A program made the position numbers and the translations under genes. DNA of 63,246 nucleotides from NCBI GenBank assembly GCA_902168245.1, contig CABHPA010000005.1:1-63246 (forward strand), in the 5' to 3' direction. This DNA is from Candidatus Melainabacteria bacterium. Its GTDB lineage: Bacteria > Cyanobacteriota > Vampirovibrionia > Vampirovibrionales > Vampirovibrionaceae. The notes below the pieces were generated by a model. That model was not told the DNA's origin. It worked only from the letters and a program-made list of their open reading frames with translations, and did not search any database. Shown one piece after another: positions 38,088-46,758 of the stretch (position 1 is the stretch's first letter; each line of letters starts with the position of its first letter).

Positions 38088-38121
38088 TCAATATTATTTT
38101 GAAATCAATAATCAATATTAT
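38088..38121. repeat. Direct repeats TCAATATTAT in an AT-rich stretch
   Basis: TCAATATTAT at 38088-38097 and 38112-38121 (24-bp register) in a markedly AT-rich segment within the 338-base divergent region between the giant kinase and SDR genes. Possible regulator sites or promoter up-elements. Confidence 0.5.
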
Positions 38122-38243
38122 ATTCTTATAGCATGGGAAGTGCTGACGCCCCGGCTTGTGTTGCATAATTTCCTGAAACCCTGTTTGACATATGGGCTGG
38201 GGATTTTTGCCCCCAAACGGGAAACGACTGAAAGGACACCCAA

Positions 38244-39164
38244 TTGCTGTTGCAACCATCCGCCATCAATATCCGGCCCGAAAGCCGAACCGTACTGATT
38301 ACCGGGGCTTCCACCGGGATTGGGCAATGCTGCGCCATCACGCTGGCGGGGCAGGGTTTCACCGTGTTCGCCGGGGTTCGCAATCCGGAAGACGCGGATC
38401 GGCTGGCTTTGTTCAACCCGGCCATTATCCCGGTACTGCTGGACGTGACCGAACCAGACAGCATTCTGGAAGCCCAGGGGCGGATTCAGGCCATGCTGCC
38501 AGAAGGGAAAGGCATGAACGGGCTGGTAAACAACGCGGGCATTGCCGTGTGCGGTCCGCTGGAATGCGTTCCCATAGAAGATTTGCGCAGGCAACTGGAA
38601 GTGAACGTGGTGGGGCCAATCGCCGTTACGCAGGCGTTTCTGCCGCTGCTTCGCCAGGAACGGGGACGCGTCGTCAATATGGGTTCTATTGCCGGGCTGA
38701 ACGCGCTGCCTTTTGCAGGGCCGTATTCCGCCTCCAAGTTCGCGTTGGAATCGCTGACAGACGCCCTGCGGGTGGAGCTGCAACCCTGGGGAATCGAGGT
38801 AGCCATTATTGAACCGGGCACCATTGCCACCCCCATCTGGGAGAAGTCCTTGAAAGCTACAACTGAAATGTATGCCCAACCAGAATCAGGCGCTACCTTA
38901 TCCAGTCTTGCGTTATACGAACCGGCCCTGGACCTGATTCGCAAGGCCGCTCTGCGCTCCGCCCAGCGGGGTATCCCCCCGGAGCATGTGGCCCAAGCGG
39001 TGCTGCATGCGCTATGCGCCCCCAAGCCAAAAACCCGTTACCTGGTGGGTAAAGACGCCCAGTTGCGCCGCATCCTGCGCTGGGTTCCCGACCGGCTGAA
39101 AGATGCGCTCATCACCCGAAAAATCGGTCTGCCCGGCAAGCACAGCCAAAGCCATTCCACTTAA
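38244..39164 (+). CDS. Short-chain dehydrogenase/reductase (SDR)
   Basis: 306 residues, TTG start with GAAAGGA upstream. Classical SDR: VLITGASTGIGQ (TGxxxGxG, residues 20-27), LVNNAGIAV (NNAG), and the catalytic set Ser in NMGSIAGL, with YSASKFALESL (Tyr-x-x-x-Lys). The residue after the second strand (ADRLALFNPAIIP, DVTEPDS) suggests NADP(H)/NAD(H) use cannot be decided. The C-terminus is longer than average and basic, with AQAVLHALCAPKPKTRYLVGKDA typical of the 17-beta-HSD/retinol-type group. Substrate unknown. Confidence 0.93.
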   Translation: MLLQPSAINIRPESRTVLITGASTGIGQCCAITLAGQGFTVFAGVRNPEDADRLALFNPAIIPVLLDVTEPDSILEAQGRIQAMLPEGKGMNGLVNNAGIAVCGPLECVPIEDLRRQLEVNVVGPIAVTQAFLPLLRQERGRVVNMGSIAGLNALPFAGPYSASKFALESLTDALRVELQPWGIEVAIIEPGTIATPIWEKSLKATTEMYAQPESGATLSSLALYEPALDLIRKAALRSAQRGIPPEHVAQAVLHALCAPKPKTRYLVGKDAQLRRILRWVPDRLKDALITRKIGLPGKHSQSHST

Positions 39165-39184
39165 AAAAATCGACGCGGTGAAAA

Positions 39185-39709
39185 CTACAGCTTGTGAGGC
39201 ACGAAAAAGCGGTTGATAATCGGGATCAGGCGATCGGGAAAGCGCTCGTCATCGTGCGGGGCAATTACCACACGAGAACAAACATGCGGCGAGGTCAGCC
39301 GCTTCAGGCTGCCGGAGCGAATCAGGGTGGGTTCCAGCGTATTTTGCACCGCCACCACGTTGGTGCGACGACCCAGTGCATAGCCCACCTCAAATGCGGT
39401 CAGCGGATCGAACTCTTCGCCATAGAACACGGCAATCACTAGATTGGCGCGGTTTAAGGCGTCCATACAGGCTTCGGTCATAAACTGATCCAGGTTGCCC
39501 GCATGGCAGCCATCCTCGGCCAGTTCCGGGCGGGGTTGCCAGTCCGCCAGGCAACCGCCGGACGCCATCAACTCCACCTCCGCTTCTTCGGGCATAAACA
39601 ACGGATAGTTGTAAGAACGCACCAGCCTGGCGAGGCGCTGGTTAAAGGCGCGCTCCTCAGGGCGTTCAAACGGGGCGGCCAGATAGACGAGTTCAGTAAA
39701 GCGAAGCAT
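39185..39709 (-). CDS. Nucleoside 2-deoxyribosyltransferase-like protein
   Basis: 174 residues. Fits the Nuc_deoxyrib_tr family: VYLAAPFERPEERAFNQRL at the N-terminus, then a Asp/Asn-rich loop AEDGCHAGNLDQ, the catalytic-type region ANLVIAVFYGEEFDPLTAFEVGYALGR, in which the Glu of TAFEVGYA corresponds to the nucleophile, and NVVAVQ. Members swap bases on deoxyribonucleosides or hydrolyse nucleotides (DNPH1/RCL-like). Its exact reaction is uncertain. Confidence 0.82.
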   Translation of the reverse strand: MLRFTELVYLAAPFERPEERAFNQRLARLVRSYNYPLFMPEEAEVELMASGGCLADWQPRPELAEDGCHAGNLDQFMTEACMDALNRANLVIAVFYGEEFDPLTAFEVGYALGRRTNVVAVQNTLEPTLIRSGSLKRLTSPHVCSRVVIAPHDDERFPDRLIPIINRFFVPHKL

Positions 39710-39873
39710 AGTAACAGCGAGCTTACTAAAAAATGGCGCCTTTGCAAAGAGGAATGGTCAGCCCGTTCCCCTTCCCACTTGGGGCAAGCTTTTCAGGAAA
39801 ATTTTCCAGATTGGGGCAATTCCCGCAAGCAAATTGTTTTTATTTCAATAGTTCTATGGTTTGGTTCGGATGG

Positions 39874-40077
39874 GAAGAGAAAAATTCGGTTAGTGGGATA
39901 GAAGTTTGATGTGGAGAAGATGGGAAGAGAACTAACCGTAGGTCGGTAAACCGTGGAAGAGTAAGCAAGAGAAGAGTAAAACCAGAAGAGAAGAAGAGTC
40001 GTACACAGGTGGAAGAGTAGAGGATGGTGTAGTATGAGTGGAAATTTGGAATTTCTTCTTTCCCCGGAGGAGAAGAG
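39874..40077 (+). repeat. Cluster of eight GAAGAG motifs in a purine-rich leader
   Basis: GAAGAG starts at 39874, 39924, 39956, 39971, 39985, 39993, 40012 and 40072; several extend to GAAGAGT. The first two are inside the 11-base repeat ATGGGAAGAGA (gap 50). The top strand of 39870-40030 is strongly purine-rich. It lies in the 324-base region before the 79-residue gene at 40034. Confidence 0.8.
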
Positions 40078-40273
40078 TTTTCTGAAGGCGGCCCGAAAAC
40101 AGTTATTTGCCCCGGCAGTGAACGGGGAAGGACTGTTCAAAAGCGTTCTGGAAACCGAATATAGCACGTTCCCGACGATTGATTATTCCTATAAATCATC
40201 GCCGTCGGTGCTGCACGATATTATCAGCCTGGTTTCCTGCCATTTGCGGGAATTCGCCGGGCAACGCGCCTAA
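40034..40273 (+). CDS. Small hypothetical protein
   Basis: 79 residues, ATG in the purine-rich context GAGTAGAGGATGG. Sequence: NLEFLLSPEEKSFLKAARKQ, then FKSVLETEYSTFPTIDYSYK, and an amphipathic end (VLHDIISLVSCHLREFAG). Predicted soluble, mostly helical. No family recognised. The purine-rich repeat cluster runs into its first codons, so regulation through that leader is possible. Confidence 0.6.
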   Translation: MSGNLEFLLSPEEKSFLKAARKQLFAPAVNGEGLFKSVLETEYSTFPTIDYSYKSSPSVLHDIISLVSCHLREFAGQRA

Positions 40274-40302
40274 TCAGCCAGCAAACGGAACCAGTTGCCT
40301 GA

Positions 40303-40423
40303 CTGCGGGCATGGCAATCCAGCGCAGCCTGGCATCAGGAACCCGATGCGTGAAATTTCCAGCGCGGCTTTTCGCCTAAAAAATGCCCCGCCCCGATACC
40401 GGGGACAGGCTGCGGGCATGGCA
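40303..40423. repeat. Direct repeat upstream of hom
   Basis: CTGCGGGCATGGCA at 40303-40316 and again at 40410-40423, 107 bases apart, in the 198-base region before homoserine dehydrogenase. Between them is CCCCGATACCGGGG, a small palindrome (about 40391-40404). Confidence 0.7.
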
Positions 40424-40471
40424 TGACTATGGTAGGATCTTCGAGTCACCGTCCCATCAGGAGTAATCACC

Positions 40472-41806
40472 ATGTCATCCCCTCCCAGCCAGGCTTTATC
40501 GGATCAGAACGCCCTCAACGGCAATCCCCAGACCACCGGCAAGCAGGTGGTGATTGGCATGATCGGCCTGGGAACGGTGGGATCGGGCGTATTCAAAATT
40601 TTTCGGGATCATTCCGATATCTTCTTCCAGAAAATCGCGGTGCGGGATTCGCAAAAAAACCGCAACATCACCGATCTGGATAGCGATCTGCTTTCGCAAG
40701 ACCCGTTTGAAGTGGTGCGCGATCCCGAAACTCAGGTGATAGTGGAATTGATGGGTGGCGCGGAACTGGCCCGCGAGCTGGTGGTGGAAGCCCTGAACAA
40801 CGGCAAGCACGTGGTGACCGCCAACAAGGAATTAATCGCCAAGTACGGTCCGGAACTGTTTGAGCTGGCCCGCAAAAACAACGTGCGCATTTTGTTTGAA
40901 GGGGCCGTGGCCGGGGGCATTCCCATTATTATGCCGCTCAAGCTGTCTTTGGGGGCCAATAAAATTCAGGAAATCGCGGGGATTCTGAACGGCACCACCA
41001 ACTATATCCTCACCAAAATGACCCAGGAAGGCTGGAGCTTTGAGCAGGCGCTGGCCGAAGCCCAGGCCAAGGGCTTTGCGGAAGCTGACCCCACCAACGA
41101 CGTGGAAGGCTTCGACGTGGGGTATAAAATTTCCGTCCTTTCCCTGATCGCCTTCAAGCAGGAAGTAGACCCGCTTTCCATCCACCGGGAAGGAATCACC
41201 AGGATTACCGCCGAAGATATTCAAACCGCACGGGAACTGGGCTACGTCATCAAGCTGATTGGCCTGGCCAAAATGCAAGCCGATGGCCGCCTGGACATTC
41301 GGGTGCATCCCATGCTGATTCCGGTCAGCCATCCGCTTTCCAACATCCAGAACGAATTTAACGCCATTTTTGTAAAAGGCGACGCCGTGGGCGAAGTGAT
41401 GTTCTACGGTCGCGGGGCGGGCGAAATGCCCACCGCCAGCGCGGTCGCCGCCGATATTCTGGCCATTGCCACCGGGCTGCTGAAAGGCAACGAGCCGATC
41501 CCGTCCATGATTATTGATCCTGCCACCCCCGCCAAATTGCTGCCGGTAGGCGAAACCCGCAATAAATATTACCTGCGGTTAAACACGAACGATCGCCCCA
41601 AAGTAATTGGGCATTTGGGCAACGCCTGCGGCGATGCGGGCGTTTCGCTGGAAGCGGTGATGCAAAAGGGCATCAACCCGGACGGCACTGCCTCCATTGT
41701 GCTATTAACGCAAGAAGTGACCGAAAAGCAGATGAACCAGGCGCTGGAAGCCATTCGGCAGCAGGAAAGCACCCAGGCCATCGGCTGCCTGTTGAGGGTT
41801 CTGTAA
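40472..41806 (+). CDS. hom: Homoserine dehydrogenase
   Basis: 444 residues, ATG with CAGGAGT upstream. Reduces aspartate semialdehyde to homoserine in threonine/methionine synthesis. NAD(P)-binding IGMIGLGTVGSGVFKIF (GLGTVGSG at 32-39), VVTANKELIAKYG, the catalytic-domain signature AGGIPIIMPLKLSL, GILNGTTNYILTKM, and EADPTNDVEGFDVGYK. A C-terminal ACT domain (about 360-444, YLRLNTNDRPKVIGHLGNA) is the likely site of threonine feedback inhibition. Directly followed, one base apart, by thrC. Confidence 0.97.
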   Translation: MSSPPSQALSDQNALNGNPQTTGKQVVIGMIGLGTVGSGVFKIFRDHSDIFFQKIAVRDSQKNRNITDLDSDLLSQDPFEVVRDPETQVIVELMGGAELARELVVEALNNGKHVVTANKELIAKYGPELFELARKNNVRILFEGAVAGGIPIIMPLKLSLGANKIQEIAGILNGTTNYILTKMTQEGWSFEQALAEAQAKGFAEADPTNDVEGFDVGYKISVLSLIAFKQEVDPLSIHREGITRITAEDIQTARELGYVIKLIGLAKMQADGRLDIRVHPMLIPVSHPLSNIQNEFNAIFVKGDAVGEVMFYGRGAGEMPTASAVAADILAIATGLLKGNEPIPSMIIDPATPAKLLPVGETRNKYYLRLNTNDRPKVIGHLGNACGDAGVSLEAVMQKGINPDGTASIVLLTQEVTEKQMNQALEAIRQQESTQAIGCLLRVL

Positions 41807-41807
41807 G

Positions 41808-42875
41808 ATGGCGGGCATTTTAGAGCGGTATCGCAAATTCTACGATTTCGGGGACGATTTCCCGATCATCAGCCTGGAAGAAGGCAACACGCCCCTCATT
41901 CCCGCTAAAAAAGTGGCGGACGCCGTGATGCAAAAATCCGGCAAAAAAGGCATCCGGGTCTTCCTGAAGTTTGAAGGGTTAAACCCCACCGGCAGCTTTA
42001 AAGATCGGGGGATGACCTACGCCGTGTCTCAGGCCGTGGCGCAAGGCCATACCCATATTATTTGCGCCAGCACGGGCAACACCAGTGCGGCGGCGGCGGC
42101 TTACGGCGCGCGGGCGGGACTGAAAACCCTGATTATCCTGCCCGGCGGAAAAGTGGCGCTGGGCAAGCTGTCCCAGGCCATTTTATACGGCGCGTCCATC
42201 GTGGAAATCGACGGCAACTTCGATCAGGCGCTGGATATTGTGCGCGATTTGGGCGCCACCGGCAAGGTGTGCATCGTCAATTCCATCAACCCCTACCGGC
42301 TGCAAGGCCAGAAAACCGGCGCGTTTGAAGTATGCGACGCACTAGGCGAAGCGCCGGATGATTTGTACATTCCGGTGGGGAACGCGGGCAACATTACCGC
42401 CTACTGGATAGGCTTTAAAGAATACGCCGACAAAGACATTACCCGCAAACGCCCCCGCATGAACGGATATGAAGCCGAAGGTTCCGCGGCGATTGTGCTG
42501 AAACGCAAGATTGAAAAGCCGGAAACCCTGGCCACAGCCATTCGCATTGGCAACCCGGCCAGTTGGCAGGCGGCGGAAGCGGCGCGGGACGAATCCGGCG
42601 GGCGGATTGATTCGGTGACGGATGACGAGATTGTGGCGGCCTACCAGTTTCTGGCCGCAAACGAGGGCGTTTTCTGCGAACCGTCCAGCGCGGCCAGCGT
42701 AGCCGGTTTGCTGAAGGCCAGCGAGCTGGATCAGGTGAAGGACAACGCCACCATTGTGTGCGTGTTAACCGGCAACGGCCTGAAAGACCCGGATTCGGCA
42801 ATCAAGTTCGGCAATCCGGAACGCGCCCAGCTTCCGGCGGATTCCGCGCAGGTAGCCGAATTCTTCAAGCTTTAA
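41808..42875 (+). CDS. thrC: Threonine synthase
   Basis: 355 residues. PLP enzyme that converts O-phosphohomoserine to threonine. PLP Lys lies in NPTGSFKDRGMTYA. The phosphate-binding and cofactor loops are CASTGNTSAAAAAYGARAG and VGNAGNITAYWIGFKEY. At 355 residues it is the short, bacterial/plant-like class II-lineage form without the long N-terminal extension. Starts at once after hom, so surely co-transcribed and translationally coupled. Followed by an intrinsic terminator. Confidence 0.97.
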   Translation: MAGILERYRKFYDFGDDFPIISLEEGNTPLIPAKKVADAVMQKSGKKGIRVFLKFEGLNPTGSFKDRGMTYAVSQAVAQGHTHIICASTGNTSAAAAAYGARAGLKTLIILPGGKVALGKLSQAILYGASIVEIDGNFDQALDIVRDLGATGKVCIVNSINPYRLQGQKTGAFEVCDALGEAPDDLYIPVGNAGNITAYWIGFKEYADKDITRKRPRMNGYEAEGSAAIVLKRKIEKPETLATAIRIGNPASWQAAEAARDESGGRIDSVTDDEIVAAYQFLAANEGVFCEPSSAASVAGLLKASELDQVKDNATIVCVLTGNGLKDPDSAIKFGNPERAQLPADSAQVAEFFKL

Positions 42876-42893
42876 AGATATCTCTCTCAACTG

Positions 42894-42934
42894 AAAAGCC
42901 GCCCTCTCGAACGGATTCGGAAGGCGGCTTTTTA
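42894..42934. terminator. Intrinsic terminator after thrC
   Basis: AAAAGCCGCC / GGCGGCTTTTT, loop of 19 bases. Also A-rich on the other side, so it can serve the convergent LprI-like gene. Confidence 0.9.
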
Positions 42935-42966
42935 ATGCGTTTTTCTAATTCACCAGATGAGGTCGG

Positions 42967-43683
42967 TTATTCGTCAAATTTCAAATCGGTAATCCGTTCA
43001 TCGGTTTTTCGAATCTGGCAGGTCAACGTGCCAATATCCGGATGGTTGCGGCCCGCCACAAATGCCTGCCTGCGCGCGCATTCCTGATCTCGATATTGCA
43101 GCCACCGGGCGTTGCTGTCCTGCAAGGTTTGCCTGGCTGACGCCTTGTCCTGGGATTGCTCCGCCTGTTGGGTCGCCTGGTTTTGCAATTTGGCAAGCGC
43201 AGCCTCTTCCCGCTTCAGGGAATCTTGCAGGCACTGGGTCATTTTGCCCCACTCGCCAGGCTCAAAGCGATCCCAGCATACATCCACCGGATCGCGGCGA
43301 TGATCCTCAAAAATATCGAAAAACACCGCCTTGTCGGAATTCTCCAGCAGGCAGCTGAAGCGGACAGCCGATGATTCCCCAGACTTGTCCGTCCAAACGC
43401 CATGGCCGGACAGCACCGTGCTGATAAACTGGCTGCCCGCCTTGTCCTCATACTTTTCCTCGTTCAAATCCTCTTCCAGCAGGCGAAGGGATTGAAAACG
43501 CTCCGAATTGACCTGTTGATAATAGCGAGCCGCATACCGCTGGCAGGTATCCAGGGTCTGGTGTTCGGAAGGCTCGGCGTCATCGGCGTTCGCGTTGTGG
43601 TTGGTCAAGGCGAACCCGCCGATCGCCAGCAATAGCAGCACCCCTATGATGCCCCAAATTGATTTCATGGTTCCACTCATCAT
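42967..43683 (-). CDS. Exported LprI/DUF1311-like protein
   Basis: 238 residues from the ATG at 43683 (GAGGG upstream; an ATG at 43668 is also possible). One N-terminal signal/anchor helix (IIGVLLLLAIGGFALT). The C-terminal half carries the DUF1311/LprI pattern: MTQCLQDSLKREEAAL, then LQDSNARWLQYRDQECAR with paired Cys, ending in TCQIRKTDERITDL. LprI in Mycobacterium inhibits lysozyme, and many family members have no known activity. Periplasmic or envelope-anchored. Sits between thrC and thrB but on the thrB strand. Confidence 0.78.
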   Translation of the reverse strand: MMSGTMKSIWGIIGVLLLLAIGGFALTNHNANADDAEPSEHQTLDTCQRYAARYYQQVNSERFQSLRLLEEDLNEEKYEDKAGSQFISTVLSGHGVWTDKSGESSAVRFSCLLENSDKAVFFDIFEDHRRDPVDVCWDRFEPGEWGKMTQCLQDSLKREEAALAKLQNQATQQAEQSQDKASARQTLQDSNARWLQYRDQECARRQAFVAGRNHPDIGTLTCQIRKTDERITDLKFDE

Positions 43684-43786
43684 TTCTGTGTCATACCCTC
43701 CGCACAACGGACGCTTCAATGAATCCGCACCAATGAATCGTTTATAGCTGGTATACACACGTCTGGCAATATTCCGACAAAAGGCG

Positions 43787-44701
43787 TCACCCGATGGAGG
43801 ATGAAACATCCAGTAATTGCGCGCCTTCGGTATCCACAGCCACATCGTTAATTACCACATCCCAGCCATTGGACTGAATCAGCGCTTCCAGTTTCTCCAG
43901 CAGGAACGCATGGATGACGGTGGGGTAAAACACGGCCATACTGGAGCCAGAGCCGCTGATGATCATGCCGAACGCCCCGTCATCCATCACCAGCTTTTCA
44001 ATGGCGTCATATTCCCGAATGAGCTGACGGCGATAGGGCTGGTGCAATTGATCGTGCAGGCTGGCCCGCAGGGCATCCGCATCTTCCCGCAATAGCGCGT
44101 AGGTGAGCGTACTGGCCTTGCGCAGGTTGAAAATGCTGTCTTGCAGGGAAACCGTTTGGGGCAGAATCCGGCGGGCCTCTTCGGTGAGAACGGTATAAGA
44201 CGGGCTAAGCACCATCACCCGCCATTCCAGGGGCCAGGGCAGCACATACGGGCAGGTATCGTACAACACCACGCCGCCCAGCAGGGACGGGGCCACATTA
44301 TCGGGATGGCCTTCCATCTCGATGGCCAGATCTAATAATTCTGCGGTCTGAAAAGGTTGATTCAGGAACTGGTTGGCCGCCACCAGTCCGGCCACAATGG
44401 CGGTAGAGCTGCTACCCAAGCCACGGGCCACCGGGATATCGGCCTCTACAGTAACCTTAAAAGCAGGGCGAGATTGCCCGACCTTGGCGTACAGGCGCTC
44501 CATGGCGGAAAACACGATATTATCCGCCGAGGGAAGGGCTGCCAGGGCCGATACGTCCACGGAACCGGTCTCGGCAAAAGTCAGCTCATCCCGATCGGCC
44601 TGCTGAAAATGAAACCGATTGTAGAGCCTGACCGCCATGCCGAAACTGTCGAAACCCGGCCCCATATTGGCAATTGTAGCCGGAACGCGCACTGTGAACA
44701 T
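43787..44701 (-). CDS. thrB: Homoserine kinase
   Basis: 304 residues. GHMP-kinase fold; phosphorylates homoserine, feeding ThrC. Signatures: VRVPATIANMGPGFDSFGMAV at the N-terminus (read in parts), the ATP loop PVARGLGSSSTAIVAGL, MEGHPDNVAPSLLGG and the C-terminal GAFGMIISGSGSSM. Length is standard. Encoded on the strand opposite to hom-thrC, with an LprI-like gene between, so it is not in their operon. Confidence 0.97.
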   Translation of the reverse strand: MFTVRVPATIANMGPGFDSFGMAVRLYNRFHFQQADRDELTFAETGSVDVSALAALPSADNIVFSAMERLYAKVGQSRPAFKVTVEADIPVARGLGSSSTAIVAGLVAANQFLNQPFQTAELLDLAIEMEGHPDNVAPSLLGGVVLYDTCPYVLPWPLEWRVMVLSPSYTVLTEEARRILPQTVSLQDSIFNLRKASTLTYALLREDADALRASLHDQLHQPYRRQLIREYDAIEKLVMDDGAFGMIISGSGSSMAVFYPTVIHAFLLEKLEALIQSNGWDVVINDVAVDTEGAQLLDVSSSIG

Positions 44702-44787
44702 AAAATGGATACCCTTTGCCAGATGACTGTCTCCAGTTTACCTCGAAACCAGTCGTAATCCCAGCAGGGGGTATGGCCGCAGCCTGT

Positions 44788-45555
44788 TTAATGTCCACCC
44801 GAATGTCCGCCGCCGCTGCGTCCTCCCGCCCTGGAAAGCCTGACCCTGGAGCCTCTGAAGCTGCCGCTTTTCCGGTTGCCCTGGCAATCGGCCAGCAGGA
44901 ACAGCAAATCCACCAGGTCGAACGAACCGCCGGAACGCCTTGCCTCGGCCTTGCGCCGCAACTCTTCCTGGTAAACCGGGTCGGACAATAAGTCCCGCTT
45001 GGTTGAGCCTTCCGGCAGGCGGCGCATCAAATCCAGAATATTCTCGTTGCTTTGCCGCCGACTGATAAAGCCCATCGCCCCAAACAGCAACGCGCCCAAT
45101 GCAGCCAGAGGCGCGTTCGCATGGGTGAGCGCTTCTTCTTCCCCTTTCAGCATGGCGCTCGAAAAGGCTCCGCCCAGCCCGCCCGACAACACGGAAGACT
45201 TTAGAGGGCTGGCCAGCAATTTGGGAATGGGCGTAATATAGCCCGCCCCGATTTTGGGCCACCACTGCTTCAACCCTTGGGCAACCGCGCTTTGTTCCTG
45301 CGGAGTAAGGGGGCGGCTTGAGGCGATCGGCAGGAAGCGCTGTATCCCGTGGTTCTGCAACCCGCCATACACGCCCGCCGATGCTTGAGGCGGCTGGACA
45401 ACCGGACGGTTGAGTTCCACCACATCGCTTTGAATGCCTGTCGCCAGCGCGGGCGTTTCCATAGCCGCAGCCGGTTTTACGGCGTTCACAGGGTCTTTGG
45501 CAACCGAGACCGGCTGCAATACCATGTAGGGGGCCATGGGCAAGCCAAAAGCCAT
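44788..45555 (-). CDS. Unrecognised membrane-associated protein, tandem paralogue 1
   Basis: 255 residues, ATG with AGAGGAGAG upstream. Pro/Val-rich N-terminus, then a block shared with the next gene: GVYGGLQNHGIQRFLPIA, QWWPKIGAGYITPIPKLLASP and, after one hydrophobic stretch (ALGALLFGAMGFI), RRQSNENILDLMRRLPEGST plus KRDLLSDPVYQEELRRKAEAR. The tail is Ser/Gly/Arg-rich (SGSFRGSRVRLSRAGGRSGG), probably basic and disordered. No known domain. The gene pair reads as a lineage-specific duplication. Confidence 0.78.
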   Translation of the reverse strand: MAFGLPMAPYMVLQPVSVAKDPVNAVKPAAAMETPALATGIQSDVVELNRPVVQPPQASAGVYGGLQNHGIQRFLPIASSRPLTPQEQSAVAQGLKQWWPKIGAGYITPIPKLLASPLKSSVLSGGLGGAFSSAMLKGEEEALTHANAPLAALGALLFGAMGFISRRQSNENILDLMRRLPEGSTKRDLLSDPVYQEELRRKAEARRSGGSFDLVDLLFLLADCQGNRKSGSFRGSRVRLSRAGGRSGGGHSGGH

Positions 45556-45622
45556 GGTTTTCTCTCCTCTTGCAATTCATTCCATGCGGCTGTTAAGTGA
45601 AAACCGGGCTAAAACCGGCGAG

Positions 45623-46285
45623 TTAACTTCGTCGATTGCCGTAACCGGAATGAAAAGCGGAGCCAATGAGCGCGCCCGCCAGAAAATCCCCGCTGCCGCC
45701 GTTGGCGCGGGCCATCGCGATTCGGTTCAAATCGGACTGGTAAACCGGATCGGACAGCATGTCTCGCTTGGTGGCCCCTTGTGGGAAACGGCTCATGAGA
45801 TCCAGAATATTTTCGTTCTGCTGACGGCGATTAATATAGCCGGTAAACGCGCCCACCAGGCTGCCCACAATCAGGCCAGCCAACGCGAACACCCGACGGG
45901 GCTGCATGAACAAGCCAGTTATGCCCGCAAGTACGCCCAGAAGCAAGCCACTCAACGTGGCGGACTTGAACGGGTCGGCCAGCAACTCATGCATGGGGGT
46001 GGCGTACCCGGCGCCAATTTTAGGCCACCAGCGCTGCAAGCCCTTGCGAATATTCACGTCTTCCTGCGGGTCCAGTTCGCGTCGTTCTGCAATGGGCAGG
46101 TATTGCTGCACCCCATGATTCTGGATGCCGCCATACACCCCTTGCTGAGCCATGGAAGGCATGGGCGGGTATGCGGGCTGGACAATAAACGGCATGGCTT
46201 TCGCATCTTGCTGGGCGGGGTTAACCGCATTGCCATTAACCGGAATGAAAACCGGGTACATGCCGACGGGGCCTAATTGCGCCAT
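45623..46285 (-). CDS. Unrecognised membrane-associated protein, tandem paralogue 2
   Basis: 220 residues, ATG with GGAGAAG upstream; first gene of the tandem pair, 67 bases before the other. Shares GVYGGIQNHGVQQYLPIA, QRWWPKIGAGYATPMHELLADP, then two hydrophobic segments (LSGLLLGVLAGITGLF and VFALAGLIVGSLVGAFTG), INRRQQNENILDLMSRFPQG and TKRDMLSDPVYQSDLNRIA. Unlike paralogue 1 it has two clear membrane helices. The ends diverge. Function unknown. Confidence 0.78.
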   Translation of the reverse strand: MAQLGPVGMYPVFIPVNGNAVNPAQQDAKAMPFIVQPAYPPMPSMAQQGVYGGIQNHGVQQYLPIAERRELDPQEDVNIRKGLQRWWPKIGAGYATPMHELLADPFKSATLSGLLLGVLAGITGLFMQPRRVFALAGLIVGSLVGAFTGYINRRQQNENILDLMSRFPQGATKRDMLSDPVYQSDLNRIAMARANGGSGDFLAGALIGSAFHSGYGNRRS

Positions 46286-46570
46286 GGTGACTCTTCTCCA
46301 GATGAATAGACGTTGACCGGGTGATCAAGACTGTAAGTTGCACTGTGTTGGCAATAAACCTTGCTTTTTTAAAATGTTGCTACCGTTTGGCAAAGATGGG
46401 TAATTTCTCCCAGAACGGATGGGGCTATCCCAGAAGAAGCTTCAATAGAGAAGTTTTTCACATTGTACAGAACGACTTGAAACAGAACGGTATAAGGCTT
46501 CGACTACCCATATGGCTAATCTATTTTTTTTAAAAGTATCGACACATTGGCAATATAACAAAACGTTAAA
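46286..46570. other. AT-rich intergenic stretch before small-RNA copy 1
   Basis: About 285 bases with low GC and no supported gene. TTGGCA at 46547-46552 is a -35-like element, but no well-spaced -10 is visible. Probably carries the promoter of the first repeated element. Confidence 0.4.
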
Positions 46571-46579
46571 AAAACATAA

Positions 46580-46686
46580 CATAGACTTACTGAAACAAGT
46601 TTTTTAACCCTATAGCTCAAACGTACTTTCCACGCTTTACCACTCGTACCCTTTACGGTTTATCCGTAAAGGGCTTTTTCTTTTTC
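46580..46686 (+). ncRNA. Candidate small RNA, copy 1 of 3
   Basis: A C/U-rich core at 46613-46656 is identical over 44 bases to copy 2. It contains ACTTTCCACGCTTTACCACT. It runs into the hairpin CCCTTTACGG-tttat-CCGTAAAGGG and a long T run (TTTTTCTTTTT). About 20 bases before the core also resemble copy 2 (CTGAAACAAG / TTGAAACAAG). No open frame. Conservation of core with changing but paired stem indicates an RNA product of roughly 90-105 nt. Confidence 0.75.
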
Positions 46687-46758
46687 TTCCCCAATCGCAT
46701 GCCTGTATACGTTTTCTCAACTGTCACATCGATAGTTTTTCACTGGCCACAGCAGAGC

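Noticed and set aside
46613-46686. tRNA or tRNA-like gene
   Set aside because: No acceptor/anticodon/T-arm pattern and no CCA-type end; only a terminator hairpin.
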